This document shows, piece after piece, positions 1 to 8,530 of a stretch of 64,000 bases of DNA. Within the stretch, counting starts at the first letter, position 1. Each line of letters starts with the position of its first letter. Source of the stretch: [Pseudopropionibacterium] massiliense. GTDB lineage: Bacteria; Actinomycetota; Actinomycetes; Propionibacteriales; Propionibacteriaceae. The stretch is taken from the NCBI RefSeq assembly GCF_900607225.1, contig NZ_LR027842.1, forward strand, positions 646,088 through 710,087, written 5' to 3'. The notes below the pieces were generated by a model. The model did not search any database, was not told where the DNA came from, and worked only from the letters and a program-made list of their open reading frames with translations. The translations under genes and the position numbers were made by a program.

Positions 1-148
1 GATCATCAGTGGGGTCGTCTGACAGGACCTTCATGAGCCGCTCAGGCAATTTCCGCCATACGAGTTCTGAAGCGGCGAAGCGGCTATCCTTCTGAGCCTT
101 CCTCAGGATCTCTTCCTTTCCGGCTTCCGCGCCCCCCCGCCGCCCCAC
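1..148 (-). CDS. Partial reading frame running off the window edge, unknown
   Basis: The minus strand is open from a GTG at 148 to base 1 and reads as plausible protein, including the stretches KEEILRKAQKDSRF and ELVWRKLPERLMKVLSDD. The composition is charged and helical, unlike the low-complexity GC-rich run at 131-146. An in-frame TAA lies a few codons before the GTG, so this is either a true 5' end or a fragment cut by the poly-G tract. No family recognised. The rest lies outside the window, so the call is weak. Confidence 0.3.
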   Translation of the reverse strand, partial: MGRRGGAEAGKEEILRKAQKDSRFAASELVWRKLPERLMKVLSDDPTDD

Positions 149-315
149 CGCCCCGCAGCCCGCGAGTTATGTCATGTGGAAAGAAAGTGTGGGGTGTACG
201 GTACAAAATCTTCCACCGCGGCCTCAAAACTTTTCACGGGAGCCCGTGGCCACCCTCGGGTTGGACGTATCCGCCCAGCACTGATACTCTTTCCGTCGCT
301 GGTCGGCCAGCGTTC

Positions 316-397
316 GGCAGGTTGCCCGAGCGGCCAAAGGGAGCGGTCTGTAAAACCGTCGGCGTTGCCTACGTTGGTTCAAATCCAACACCTGCCA
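316..397 (+). tRNA. tRNA-Tyr (anticodon GTA)
   Basis: The acceptor arm GGCAGGT at 316-322 pairs with ACCTGCC at 390-396, followed by discriminator A at 397. The anticodon loop reads CTGTAAA, giving GTA (tyrosine). A long variable arm follows, as expected for bacterial class II tRNA-Tyr, and GGTTCAAATCC forms the T loop. CCA is not encoded. Confidence 0.93.
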
Positions 398-399
398 CT

Positions 400-424
400 G
401 CCCCGGATCGGATGGATCCGGGGC
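400..424 (+). terminator. Rho-independent-like terminator of tRNA-Tyr
   Basis: GCCCCGGATC at 400-409 and GATCCGGGGC at 415-424 form a perfect 10-bp stem with a 5-nt loop, three bases after the tRNA. It is followed by a short T-containing stretch (TTGAACTTT). The stretch 425-597 holds no gene that I can see. Confidence 0.7.
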
Positions 425-597
425 TTGAACTTTCTCACGACCCGGTACCCGCCCCGCGACGATGGCAGCGGGCCTCGCCGTCACCCGGGATCCCGGAAAA
501 GCAGGTGCAGGGGTTCGGCGTCGGAGATCTCCGGTGGTCTCAACACCACGTCGCAGGGGGCATCCATCCGGTCATCGTACGTGGCTAGGCTCCTGCC

Positions 598-1320
598 ATG
601 TCATCAACTCCGCACTTCTCCCGTGAAACCGGCGACATCGCCCCCCTGGTCCTCATGCCCGGTGATCCGCGTCGCGCCGAACACATCGCCCGGAACCGGC
701 TCGACGGTGCCCGGCTGGTCTCCGACGTCCGGGGCATCGGAACCTGGACCGGCGCCCTCGACGGGGTTCCCGCCACCGTGACCGCCTCCGGGATGGGGGT
801 TCCGTCGATGTCGATCTACGCCACTGAACTGTTCTCCCGTCACGGGGTGAGGCGCATCTGCCGGGTCGGCACCTGCGGGGCCTTCTCACCCAGGGTGCAC
901 GTCCGCGACGTCGTGATCGCCTCCGCCGCGCACACCGACTCCTCGGTTGCCACCGTCGCAGTGCCCGGGGTGACGTTGTCGCTGGCGCCGACCTTCGACA
1001 TGCTCGCCGCCGCCGTGGCGCAGGCGCGACGGGGCAGCGACCGAGCGGTTCACGTCGGCGCCGTGTTCACCAGCGACTACTTCTACCACCCCCGCACCGA
1101 CATCATCCCGGAGCTGTCCAGGCTGGGAACCCTCGCGGTCGAGATGGAGGCCGCGGGTCTGTACGCGGCGGCTGCCCGCAACAACGCCGAGGCCCTGGCG
1201 GTGCTGACCGTCTCCGACCACCTCCTCGACCACTCCGCCGACCTCACGGCCACCGAACGCGAAACCATGTTCGACGACGCCCTCGAGATAGCGGTGGCCG
1301 CCCTGCTGGCCCGCGGGTAG
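598..1320 (+). CDS. deoD: Purine-nucleoside phosphorylase, DeoD type
   Basis: 240 residues, the usual length for the hexameric DeoD family, which cleaves purine (deoxy)nucleosides with phosphate to free base and (deoxy)ribose-1-phosphate in the cytosolic purine salvage pathway. Diagnostic stretches are LMPGDPRRAEHIA near the N-terminus (phosphate and ribose site), GMGVPSMSIYATEL, RVGTCGAF, and VEMEAAGLYAAAA plus TVSDHL towards the C-terminus (nucleoside recognition and the catalytic Asp of the SDH motif). The ATG start gives a full-length family alignment. No strong Shine-Dalgarno sequence precedes it and it stands alone. Sibling families such as uridine phosphorylase cannot be fully excluded by eye, but the SDHL motif favours DeoD. 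Confidence 0.9.
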   Translation: MSSTPHFSRETGDIAPLVLMPGDPRRAEHIARNRLDGARLVSDVRGIGTWTGALDGVPATVTASGMGVPSMSIYATELFSRHGVRRICRVGTCGAFSPRVHVRDVVIASAAHTDSSVATVAVPGVTLSLAPTFDMLAAAVAQARRGSDRAVHVGAVFTSDYFYHPRTDIIPELSRLGTLAVEMEAAGLYAAAARNNAEALAVLTVSDHLLDHSADLTATERETMFDDALEIAVAALLARG

Positions 1321-1406
1321 GGCGTCGCACGAAGCCGGTTGGGCCGCCCTGCTCGCTCGCGCGTGTTCGAGTGGCTGGGGTCGGGTTCTGGTTACCGGGC
1401 GTCAGT

Positions 1407-1607
1407 GGTTTCGACTCAGCCGTTCGCTGGCGCTCACGTGCTGGCTCAACCGGCTTGGAAGTAGTGAAGCTGGTTGAGCCGACCCGCGAGCGCCAGCGAG
1501 TGGGTCGTGTCGAAACCGTGGTGACCGTGGCCGGGTCTGCTTGTCGGGTGTGGGTGGTTTCGACTCGGGTGGCTGTTTCGTCGCGTCCCGGCTCAACCGG
1601 CTTCGGG
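1407..1607. repeat. REP-like inverted repeats (two units)
   Basis: Unit one (1407-1517) starts GGTTTCGACTC, contains GGCTCAACCGGCTT then GAAGCTGGTTGAGCC, and ends GTCGAAACC, so the two halves are reverse complements. Unit two (1556-1607) is a half copy. The same words recur near 7.3, 23.2-23.4, 60.3 and 61.8-62.0 kb. The gap 1321-1623 holds only these repeats. They may act as terminators between deoD and the convergent transporter gene. Confidence 0.8.
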
Positions 1608-1623
1608 AGGGATGGGGCGCTCG

Positions 1624-2985
1624 TCAGGCGGCGGCTTGTCTGCCGTCCAGTTCGGCGAGGATCTCGGCGTAGCGTTTCTCGTCGAGCCGGTACCCGACGC
1701 GCAGGATCAGCCAGCTCGCTGCGATCAGCACCATGGGAATCAGCAGCATCACGGACTTGAACGCGGCTACGCCGGCAGCCGTCACGTCCTCGACCACTCG
1801 GGCGCCGCTGATCCCGGAGACCAGCAGCGCCAGGCCGACGAAACCGCTGCCGATGGCGTTCGAGGCCTTGTAGATGAACGGCTGCACCGCCAACGTCACC
1901 GACTCGTTGCGGCGCCCCAGTTTCCACTGCCCGTACTCGACGCAGTCGGCGATGAACATCAGCATCAGCAGTTGGATGAACGCCTGCCCGGTGAACAGCA
2001 GCACCCCCGCGACCGCCACCACCGTCAGCGACGAACCCGCGAACCAGAACACCACCAGCCCCACCAGGCACAGGAGGGTGGCCAGGGTGTGGATCTGGAA
2101 ACGACGCAGGAACTTCCGAACCAGCGGGAAGAGCGCCAATCCGGCCAGCTGCGTCACCGCGAGGATGGCGGCGAACACCGAATAGGTCGCCTCGTCGCGG
2201 TAGACGTACTTGAAGTAGTAGATGCCGAGGCTCGTGACGGTCATGTAGCCGCCCATGAAACACAGCATCGCCCCCGCCGCCCACAGCAGCTGGTCGTTGC
2301 GGCCGATCACCCGCACCAGCTCCCGGAACGGGGTCTGCGAGGCGGCCACCGTCACCTGCTGCCTGGTGAACAGCAGCGTCAACGACTGGAAACCCAGCAT
2401 CAGCACCACCAGCAGCGCCGCGAAGGCCAGCCACCCCAGCTGCTCGCTGCCGAGCAGCCCGCCGAGTGCCTTCGTCGCCGGCACCACCGCCACCACCACC
2501 GAGAACAAACCGAGGTTGGCGCAGATCCTGGCGATCACCCCGATGCGTTCCCGCTCCTTCAGGTCCTGGGAGAGGGCGGGCAGCATGCCCCAGAAGGAGA
2601 TGTCGTTGATGGTGTAGGCCACCGACCACACCAGGTAGACCACGGTGAACCACACCAGGAAGGCCACCCCCGAGAGCCCGAGGTCCACGAAGATCCCCAG
2701 CGTGGCTGCCCCCCACAGCACCGCGCCCAGCGCGATCCACGGTTTGAACTTGCCGAACCGGGAGCGGGTGTTGTCGACGATGACGCCCATGAAGGGATCG
2801 TTGAGGGCATCGAAGATCCGCATCGCCACCAGAACCACCGTCACCACCGCCGTCGCCGACTGCGAGATGTGCAGCACCTCGGTGAGGTAGAACATCAGGT
2901 ACATGCTGACCAGCGCGGCCGACATGTCGCGGCCGAGCGTGCCCAGCCCGAAACTCAGCCGATTGCGCCAGGGAGCCGGATTCAT
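1624..2985 (-). CDS. GPH-family sugar:cation symporter (MFS fold)
   Basis: 453 residues from the ATG at 2985; a longer upstream reading frame crosses the divergent promoter and is not used. The start reads MNPAPWRNRLSFGLGTLGRD, and LVAMRIFDALNDPFMGVIVD followed by TRSRFGKFKPWI is the typical loop 2-3 signature of the glycoside-pentoside-hexuronide:cation symporters (MelB type). About 12 hydrophobic segments follow, consistent with an inner-membrane permease for a glycoside or oligosaccharide. Substrate is not predictable. It is divergent from the MerR gene at 3070 across 84 bases, so co-regulation is likely. Confidence is high for family and low for substrate. Confidence 0.85.
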   Translation of the reverse strand: MNPAPWRNRLSFGLGTLGRDMSAALVSMYLMFYLTEVLHISQSATAVVTVVLVAMRIFDALNDPFMGVIVDNTRSRFGKFKPWIALGAVLWGAATLGIFVDLGLSGVAFLVWFTVVYLVWSVAYTINDISFWGMLPALSQDLKERERIGVIARICANLGLFSVVVAVVPATKALGGLLGSEQLGWLAFAALLVVLMLGFQSLTLLFTRQQVTVAASQTPFRELVRVIGRNDQLLWAAGAMLCFMGGYMTVTSLGIYYFKYVYRDEATYSVFAAILAVTQLAGLALFPLVRKFLRRFQIHTLATLLCLVGLVVFWFAGSSLTVVAVAGVLLFTGQAFIQLLMLMFIADCVEYGQWKLGRRNESVTLAVQPFIYKASNAIGSGFVGLALLVSGISGARVVEDVTAAGVAAFKSVMLLIPMVLIAASWLILRVGYRLDEKRYAEILAELDGRQAAA

Positions 2986-3032
2986 GGCGCAGAGTCTTGC
3001 AGGTCGTGGTCGTGATGCGGAATCCGGCCCGG

Positions 3033-3063
3033 TTGACCCTGACACGGTGTCAGGTTCCACGAT
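3033..3063 (+). promoter_or_regulatory. MerR-type promoter/operator, leaderless
   Basis: TTGACC at 3033-3038 and CACGAT at 3058-3063 are separated by 19 bp, the over-long spacer typical of MerR-regulated promoters. The spacer carries the palindrome CCTGACACGGTGTCAGG (3038-3054). The -10 element ends 6 bases before the ATG at 3070, so the transcript would start at or next to the start codon. Confidence 0.65.
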
Positions 3064-3069
3064 GGTGCC

Positions 3070-3888
3070 ATGACCGAGACGAGACTGATCCGCATCGGGG
3101 AGTTCTCCACCCTCACCCGGCTGTCGGTGCGGATGCTGCGCTACTACGACGCCAACGGCGTCCTGAGCCCGGCCGCCACCGACGAATTCACCGGCCACCG
3201 GTTCTACGCCTCCTCACAGGTGCGCGACGCGACGCTGATCCGTCAGCTGCGCGACGTCGGGTTCTCCGTCTCCGCCATAGCCGTCCTGCTCCCGCAACGC
3301 GACGACCCCGAGGCGCTGGGTCGCGCACTTGCCGTGCAGCGCGATCAACTCATCGCCGATGCCGAGGCGGTCCGCCACCGCATCGCCGAGATCGACCGAC
3401 TCATCTCCCACACCACGAGGAGGGCCACCATGGCCGACATCACCGTCACCACCCGTCCCGCGCAGCTCGTCGCCGCCCTGCGCACGAAGATCGACGCCTA
3501 CACCGACGAACCCAAGGCGTGGGCGAGGCTCATGGAGGCGTTCGAGGCGCAGGGACTCGCGTACACCGGCGAACCCTGCGGGGCAACCTTCCACGACCCC
3601 GAGTACCGCGAATCCGACATCGACATCGAGATCTGGGAACCCGTCGCCCCCGGCGCCGTCGCGTCCGAACCGCTCGTGATCCGGGAGCTGCCGGAACAGC
3701 AGGTCGCGGTGGCGGCCTTCCGCGGCGGCTACGACCAGTTCGATTCCGTCAACGAGGAACTGGCCGAGTACATCACCCGCTCCGGGCTGACGATCACCGG
3801 TCCCATGTACAACCGTTACATCGTCGGTCCGGTCCAGGCCGAGGACCCGGCGCAGTACCTCACCGAGGTCTGCATCCCGGTCGCCTGA
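3070..3888 (+). CDS. MerR-family regulator with GyrI-like effector domain (BmrR-like)
   Basis: 272 residues. The N-terminal winged helix reads RIGEFSTLTRLSVRMLRYYD and GVLSPA..TGHRFYA (residues 5-50), the MerR helix-turn-helix and wing. A dimerising coiled coil follows (about 75-115), then a GyrI/BmrR-type small-molecule domain (about 120-272; LVIRELPEQQVAVAAFRGGYDQF and YNRYIVGPV). BmrR-like proteins bind hydrophobic cations and activate efflux or transport genes by untwisting a 19-bp spacer promoter. The gene probably controls itself and the divergent symporter. The ligand is not predictable. Confidence 0.85.
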   Translation: MTETRLIRIGEFSTLTRLSVRMLRYYDANGVLSPAATDEFTGHRFYASSQVRDATLIRQLRDVGFSVSAIAVLLPQRDDPEALGRALAVQRDQLIADAEAVRHRIAEIDRLISHTTRRATMADITVTTRPAQLVAALRTKIDAYTDEPKAWARLMEAFEAQGLAYTGEPCGATFHDPEYRESDIDIEIWEPVAPGAVASEPLVIRELPEQQVAVAAFRGGYDQFDSVNEELAEYITRSGLTITGPMYNRYIVGPVQAEDPAQYLTEVCIPVA

Positions 3889-3918
3889 GAACGGATTCTG
3901 CAAATCCACGTCCACAAC

Positions 3919-3972
3919 GTCTGCAAACTGATGCCTGGAATGTCTGCAAACTGATGCCTAAAATGTCTGCGG
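3919..3972. repeat. 23-bp tandem repeat upstream of the ATPase gene
   Basis: Two adjacent 23-mers (3919-3941 and 3942-3964), each GTCTGCAAACTGATGCCT plus five bases, differ at only two positions. A truncated third copy (GTCTGCGG) begins at 3965, and a degenerate TTCTGCAAATCC lies at 3896-3907. They occupy the whole space before the ATPase gene at 3996 and look like stacked binding sites. Too few and too spacer-less for CRISPR. Confidence 0.75.
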
Positions 3973-3995
3973 AGTCAAGGCCAGGGAGGTGGACG

Positions 3996-5237
3996 ATGAC
4001 CGGGGCGTATCTTCCACGCGTGATGGACGGCGCGATGAGGCGCGCGCTCAGGATCTCCGGAGCGGTGATGCTGGAGGGCGTGCGCGCCTGCGGGAAGACC
4101 AGAACCGCCCTGGAAGCGGCGGGATCGTCGGTGCTCCTGGACGATCCCGCCGCGCGGGCGCTCAATGATCTCGCCCCGGGACAGCTTCTCATCGGTGCCC
4201 GTCCCCGCCTGCTGGACGAATGGCAGATCATTCCCGAGGTCTGGGACCAGGTGCGGCGCGCCGTCGACCGGGAATCCACCCCCGGGCAGTTCATCCTCAC
4301 CGGATCTGCGACCCCGGCGGACGATCACACCCGGCACACGGGAGCCGGACGTTTCATGCGTCAGCGGATGCGAACCCTCTCCTGGTGGGAACACGACCCC
4401 GGGTCCGGTGCGGTCTCCTTGTCGGGGCTCTTCGAAGGTGAGCGGCCGGCGGGGGAACCGGATGCGCTGACCTTCGAGGAGGTTCTCGGCCGGCTTCTGC
4501 GCCCCGGTTTCCCGGCTTGGCGTGAGGCCCCGCCCGAGGACGCGACCCTGCTCCTGCGTGGCTATTTGGACGAGGTCATCCGCACCGATCTGTCGAGGCT
4601 CGGGGGGATCCGGAACTCCCCCGCGGTGGTCGAGGCACTGCTCACCGCCATCGCCGCGAGCAGCGCCTCCGCCGTCTCCTTCCAGACCCTGGCCCGGGAT
4701 CTCGCGCCGATCGCACCGGACCTCTCGGCCGCGACCGTCAGCCGCTACGTGGACCTGCTGGCCCGGATCTTCGTCGTCGAGCGGCAACAACCCTGGGCGC
4801 CGAAGCTGCGCTCGCGGGCCAGGCTCCGGACCTCCCCGAAACTGCACCTGGCCGATCCCGCGCTGGCCGCGGTCGCCCTCCAGGCGCCACTGTCCTCGTT
4901 GCGACAGGACCCGGCGACCGCGGGCGCCCTGTTCGAGAGCGCGGTTCACCACGACCTGGCGGTGCTGGCGGGTGCTTTCGGGGGAAGGATCCAGCACTAC
5001 CGGGATTCCAACGACTATGAGATCGACGCCGTGGTGGTGCATCCCGACGGCCGCTGGGGTGCGGTCGAGGTCAAGCTGGCCGGGGCCCGGATCGCGAACG
5101 GGCACAGGGCCCTGACCTCCGCGCTGGAACAGATCGATGGGGAACCGTCGTTCCGCCTGATCGTCACCGGAACGGGTCCGGTCCTGACCCTGGACGACGG
5201 CACGGTCACGTGCGGGCTCCATCGGCTGTGCCCGTAG
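3996..5237 (+). CDS. ATPase with DUF4143-type C-terminal domain
   Basis: 413 residues from ATG 3996, preceded by GGGAGG. Residues 1-160 form a P-loop ATPase: GVRACGKTRTALEAA is the Walker A variant, RLLDEWQIIPEVWDQVRRAVD the Walker B region, and FILTGSATP the sensor stretch. The middle part (about 190-280) is helical with a winged-helix-like segment (VSFQTLARDLAPIAPDLSAATVSRYVDLLARIF). The C-terminal DUF4143 region ends in YEIDAVVVHPDGRWGAVEVKLA, whose D...E-x-K pattern resembles a PD-(D/E)xK nuclease core. Members are common, mobile and of unknown physiological role. The tandem repeats just upstream are probably part of its regulation. Confidence 0.8.
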   Translation: MTGAYLPRVMDGAMRRALRISGAVMLEGVRACGKTRTALEAAGSSVLLDDPAARALNDLAPGQLLIGARPRLLDEWQIIPEVWDQVRRAVDRESTPGQFILTGSATPADDHTRHTGAGRFMRQRMRTLSWWEHDPGSGAVSLSGLFEGERPAGEPDALTFEEVLGRLLRPGFPAWREAPPEDATLLLRGYLDEVIRTDLSRLGGIRNSPAVVEALLTAIAASSASAVSFQTLARDLAPIAPDLSAATVSRYVDLLARIFVVERQQPWAPKLRSRARLRTSPKLHLADPALAAVALQAPLSSLRQDPATAGALFESAVHHDLAVLAGAFGGRIQHYRDSNDYEIDAVVVHPDGRWGAVEVKLAGARIANGHRALTSALEQIDGEPSFRLIVTGTGPVLTLDDGTVTCGLHRLCP

Positions 5238-5400
5238 CCGGGTCCCGGTGCGGAGGTCCTGCCCGGTCGCGGCGCACCGGATCGGGCGATCCGACGTCCC
5301 GTCCGGAGCATCCTCGCCCGGGCGACACTCTTCGCGACAGGTCCTAGGGGACTCGCCGTCGCCATGACCCTCTATCCTTGGTTCCCGACCAGGAGGACCA

Positions 5401-7188
5401 ATGATCCAGCACCTCGCCGTGCAGATGCGCGCGGCCATCGCCGAGCACGCCGATCGCCCAGCCACCCGGATCCGGGTCGGCGACGACTGGCGCATCCACA
5501 CCTTCCGGGAGTTCGGCGAACGCATCGACGAGGCGGCGCAGGGGCTGCTGAACCGGGGAATCCAGCCGGGCGACCGCATCGGGTTGTTCGCGAACAACTG
5601 CCCCGAGTGGTCGGAGATCGACTTCGGCGCCGCCACTGTGAGGGCCATCCCGGTGCCCATCTACGCCACCTCCACCCCGGAGCAGATTCGCCACATCGCC
5701 GCCGACTCGGGGATGCGGATCCTGTTCGCCGGTGGTCGCAGCGAGTGCGAACGGGTCCTGGAGGTGGCCGGTGACCTGCCCGACCTGGGGCACGTGGTGG
5801 TCCTCGAGGCCTGGGACGGCATGCCGGAACGGGTCATCACCTACGACGACTTCCGGGCCGAACCCGACGCCCGGGCCCTGGAGACCCGTCTCGCGAAGGC
5901 GGGCCCCGACGACCTGGCGTCGATCATCTACACCTCCGGCACCACCGGCGATCCGAAGGGGGTGATGCTCAGGCACTCCGCGATGATCGCGCAGAAGGAG
6001 GCGATCGAGGAGTTGTTCCACTTCGGACCGGAGGAGCACTCGCTGTGTTTCCTACCCCTTTCGCACGCGCTGGAGCGGGCCTGGACCAGCATCATCCTGC
6101 TCAAGGGCTGCATGAACACCTACGTCCCCGACGCCCGCACCGTCGCCGAGGCCCTGGTGCAGGCGAAACCGACGCTGCTGGTGAGCGTCCCCAAGCTGTA
6201 CGAGAAGGTGTTCGCCACCGCGCACGCGAAGGTCGCGGCCTCGGGGGCCAAACGCGGCATCTTCAAGTGGGCGCTGCGGGTGGGGGCGCGCAACCAGCGT
6301 GCCTACCGCAAGGGAAGGAAACCGGCGTGGTTCTGGCGCGCCCAGCTCGGCATGGCCGACCGGCTCGTCCTGTCCTCGATCCGCGTCGCCCTGGGCGGCA
6401 ACAAGGCGGTCCTGGCGTGCGGCGGGGCGCCGTTGCGCAAGGAGATCGAGGAGTTCTTCTCGGCGGTCGGGATGCCCATCTACACCGGTTACGGGCTGAC
6501 CGAGGCCTCGCCGCTGGTGACCTTCAACTCGCCGGGCGGGTTCAAGATCGGCACGACGGGGCGGGTTCTCAAGGGTGGGCAGCTGCACATCGGCGAACAC
6601 GGTGAGGTGCTGTTCCGCGGCCCGAACGTGATGGCCGGGTACTGGAACAACGAGGAGGCCACCGCGGCCGCCATCGACTCCGATGGCTGGCTGCACACCG
6701 GGGACGCCGGATACGTCGACGTCGACGGGTTCCTGGTCATCACCGACCGCATCAAGGACATCATCGTCACTCTCGGCGGCAAGAACGTCGCGCCGCAGCC
6801 CATCGAGGGCCTCATCCTCGCCGACCCGCTGTTCGAGCACGCCGTCCTGCTCGGCGACAACCGGCCCTGCGTGACGCTGCTGGTCAAACCGTCGCTGCCA
6901 CACGTGGAGGAGCTCGGAAAACTGATGCAGTGGCCGGGTGAGGTGGCCGACTGGCTGAAGTCCAACGAACTGGCCGAGGAGTTGCGCCGACGGGTCACCG
7001 CCCTGACCGACAAACTCCCGAGCCAGGAGAAACCCCGCGCCACCGAACTGATGGACGGCGACCTCACCACGGACAACGGCCTGCTCACCCCGACGTTGAA
7101 GGTGCGTCGCCGGCAGGTGGAGGAGCGTTTCAAGGAACTCATCGATGGCATGTACGAGGCACTGGAACGGCGTCGGCGCTCCAACTGA
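5401..7188 (+). CDS. Long-chain fatty-acid--CoA ligase (AMP-forming)
   Basis: 595 residues, the normal size of the FadD15-like actinobacterial branch of the acyl-adenylate family. It activates fatty acids as acyl-AMP and then acyl-CoA at the membrane face. The AMP-binding P-loop reads IIYTSGTTGDPKGVM (about residue 180), CGGAPLRKEIEEFF and YTGYGLTEASPLVTFN are motifs II-III, and GWLHTGDAGYVDVDGFLVITDRIKDIIVT is the hinge/C-terminal signature. ATG 5401 follows an AGGAGG sequence at 5391-5396. A decayed second copy of its 3' end lies at 22391-22477. 5238-5400 shows no gene. Confidence 0.9.
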   Translation: MIQHLAVQMRAAIAEHADRPATRIRVGDDWRIHTFREFGERIDEAAQGLLNRGIQPGDRIGLFANNCPEWSEIDFGAATVRAIPVPIYATSTPEQIRHIAADSGMRILFAGGRSECERVLEVAGDLPDLGHVVVLEAWDGMPERVITYDDFRAEPDARALETRLAKAGPDDLASIIYTSGTTGDPKGVMLRHSAMIAQKEAIEELFHFGPEEHSLCFLPLSHALERAWTSIILLKGCMNTYVPDARTVAEALVQAKPTLLVSVPKLYEKVFATAHAKVAASGAKRGIFKWALRVGARNQRAYRKGRKPAWFWRAQLGMADRLVLSSIRVALGGNKAVLACGGAPLRKEIEEFFSAVGMPIYTGYGLTEASPLVTFNSPGGFKIGTTGRVLKGGQLHIGEHGEVLFRGPNVMAGYWNNEEATAAAIDSDGWLHTGDAGYVDVDGFLVITDRIKDIIVTLGGKNVAPQPIEGLILADPLFEHAVLLGDNRPCVTLLVKPSLPHVEELGKLMQWPGEVADWLKSNELAEELRRRVTALTDKLPSQEKPRATELMDGDLTTDNGLLTPTLKVRRRQVEERFKELIDGMYEALERRRRSN

Positions 7189-7299
7189 GCCATCAGCCGG
7201 ACGGGTTCTCGCCGGATGAGCTGGAGATCACCCCTCATGAAACAGATTGAGTCCGCCGAAGCGATCGCGAATGCCGGGAACGTTCCGATCGTCTCGCAT

Positions 7300-7348
7300 G
7301 AAGCTGGTTGAGCCGGACCGCGACGAAGGAGCGGTCCGAGTCGAAACC
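7300..7348. repeat. REP-like repeat unit
   Basis: Starts GAAGCTGGTTGAGCCGG, has a CGACGAAGGAGCGGTCC centre and ends GTCGAAACC: one half-unit of the dispersed family. The intergenic stretch 7189-7543 holds nothing else I can support, apart from a weak stem after the ligase stop (CCGG pairs near 7197-7215). Confidence 0.75.
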
Positions 7349-7543
7349 ACCTCGAGTCTGCTGCCATCGATGGTCTGTGTGAGTATGAGGACTACAAGGT
7401 CCACGAGGTCCTTCACAGGTTTCATGAACAGCTGTCCTCGAGTTCGCCTCGAATGAGAGTTCTGCGGCGACCCATGACTCGTGAACAGGCCTCTTGGGCT
7501 CAATGCAAATGAGTGAGAGCGCTGTCTTCAATCAAATCAGAAT

Positions 7544-8464
7544 GTGAGAGTCAAATTGATTCAAATCTCGACTGAGTTTTCTGCCATGATCCTGAACAGA
7601 GAAGGGGAGGCTGCCCGAGACTGGTTGGAGGCGTTGCCGTACACGGTGGGGGATTTGCTCGACAGGTGGCGCCTTCGTCAGGAGGGACCGCCGATGTACG
7701 GGATGTGCGCTGTGGTTCTGCCCGTTCATTGCGAGGACGGGAAACGCGGTGCCCTGAAAGTGAGTTGGGTCGACGACGAGACCCGGCTCGAGTCCGTTGC
7801 ATTATGCACGTGGGGCGGTCATGGAGCGGTCTCGGTGTTGCGCGCCGACGAGGTGGCCGGAGCCATGTTGTTGGAGCGGCTGGATGAGCGGCGAGTCCTT
7901 CTGGACGTCCCGATTCAGGAAGCGCTTGACACTGCCGCTGACCTCCTTCGCGAACTGCGCGTTCCTGCGCCTGCTGGGCTTCGCAGCGTCGGTGACATCG
8001 CTGCCCGGTGGGGCACGGAGTTCCTCGAGGAGTGGCGGCGGCTCGGTAAACCGTGCCCCGAGGAACTCGTCTCCTCTGCCGTCGATGTGTGCGCAGAGCT
8101 GGCCGTCCTGCCTTCGGAGTCATCGCTGCTGCACGGTGATTTCCATTACGCCAACATCCTTGGTCGTGGCAAAGACTCGTGGGCCGCCATTGACCCGAAG
8201 CCGTTGAAAGGCGACCCCGCGTATGAGGTCGTTCCGCTGCTGCGCAACCGCTGGAGCGAAATCCGGGGCGGCGACGAAACGAACGCCACGGTGCGGCAAC
8301 GGGTGGAACGGTTCGCCGGAATGGCTGAGCTGGAGCCAATGACCGTGCGCCGGTGGTGTCTCGTGCGCAGTGTGGATGACGCGATGTGGTTTCAAGAACA
8401 TGGCTACGAGGCCCGAGCGGAGATTTCTTGGGACATCGCCAGGTCGATGTTGGCGGGTGCATGA
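7544..8464 (+). CDS. Aminoglycoside/hydroxyurea antibiotic kinase-like phosphotransferase (APH(6) type)
   Basis: 306 residues. The kinase-fold signature LLHGDFHYANIL (about residue 195) carries the catalytic Asp and the Mg-binding Asn, and AAIDPKPLKGDPAYEVVPLLRN is the DFG-equivalent region with the P-L-K-G-D pattern typical of the streptomycin 6-phosphotransferase/hydroxyurea phosphotransferase branch. The N-terminus has the expected YTVGDLLDRWRL and a Gly-poor ATP lobe (GALKVSW). Members O-phosphorylate hydroxylated small molecules and some give streptomycin resistance, but many chromosomal copies have no known substrate. The start could instead be the ATG at 7586. It lies at the left edge of the accessory region. 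No partner genes. Confidence 0.75.
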   Translation: MRVKLIQISTEFSAMILNREGEAARDWLEALPYTVGDLLDRWRLRQEGPPMYGMCAVVLPVHCEDGKRGALKVSWVDDETRLESVALCTWGGHGAVSVLRADEVAGAMLLERLDERRVLLDVPIQEALDTAADLLRELRVPAPAGLRSVGDIAARWGTEFLEEWRRLGKPCPEELVSSAVDVCAELAVLPSESSLLHGDFHYANILGRGKDSWAAIDPKPLKGDPAYEVVPLLRNRWSEIRGGDETNATVRQRVERFAGMAELEPMTVRRWCLVRSVDDAMWFQEHGYEARAEISWDIARSMLAGA

Positions 8465-8530
8465 TCGAGATGCATAAGTTCGATCGACAACGAAACGGCA
8501 GAGTTAAGGGTTAGCGGCGCAAGGGATTAC

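Noticed and set aside
3919-3972. CRISPR-like array
   Set aside because: Only two and a bit units, directly abutting with no spacers, and no cas genes in the window.
3975-5660. 561-codon minus-strand frame over the ATPase gene
   Set aside because: Shadow of the plus-strand gene, which has Walker motifs and DUF4143 features; the shadow shows no domain.
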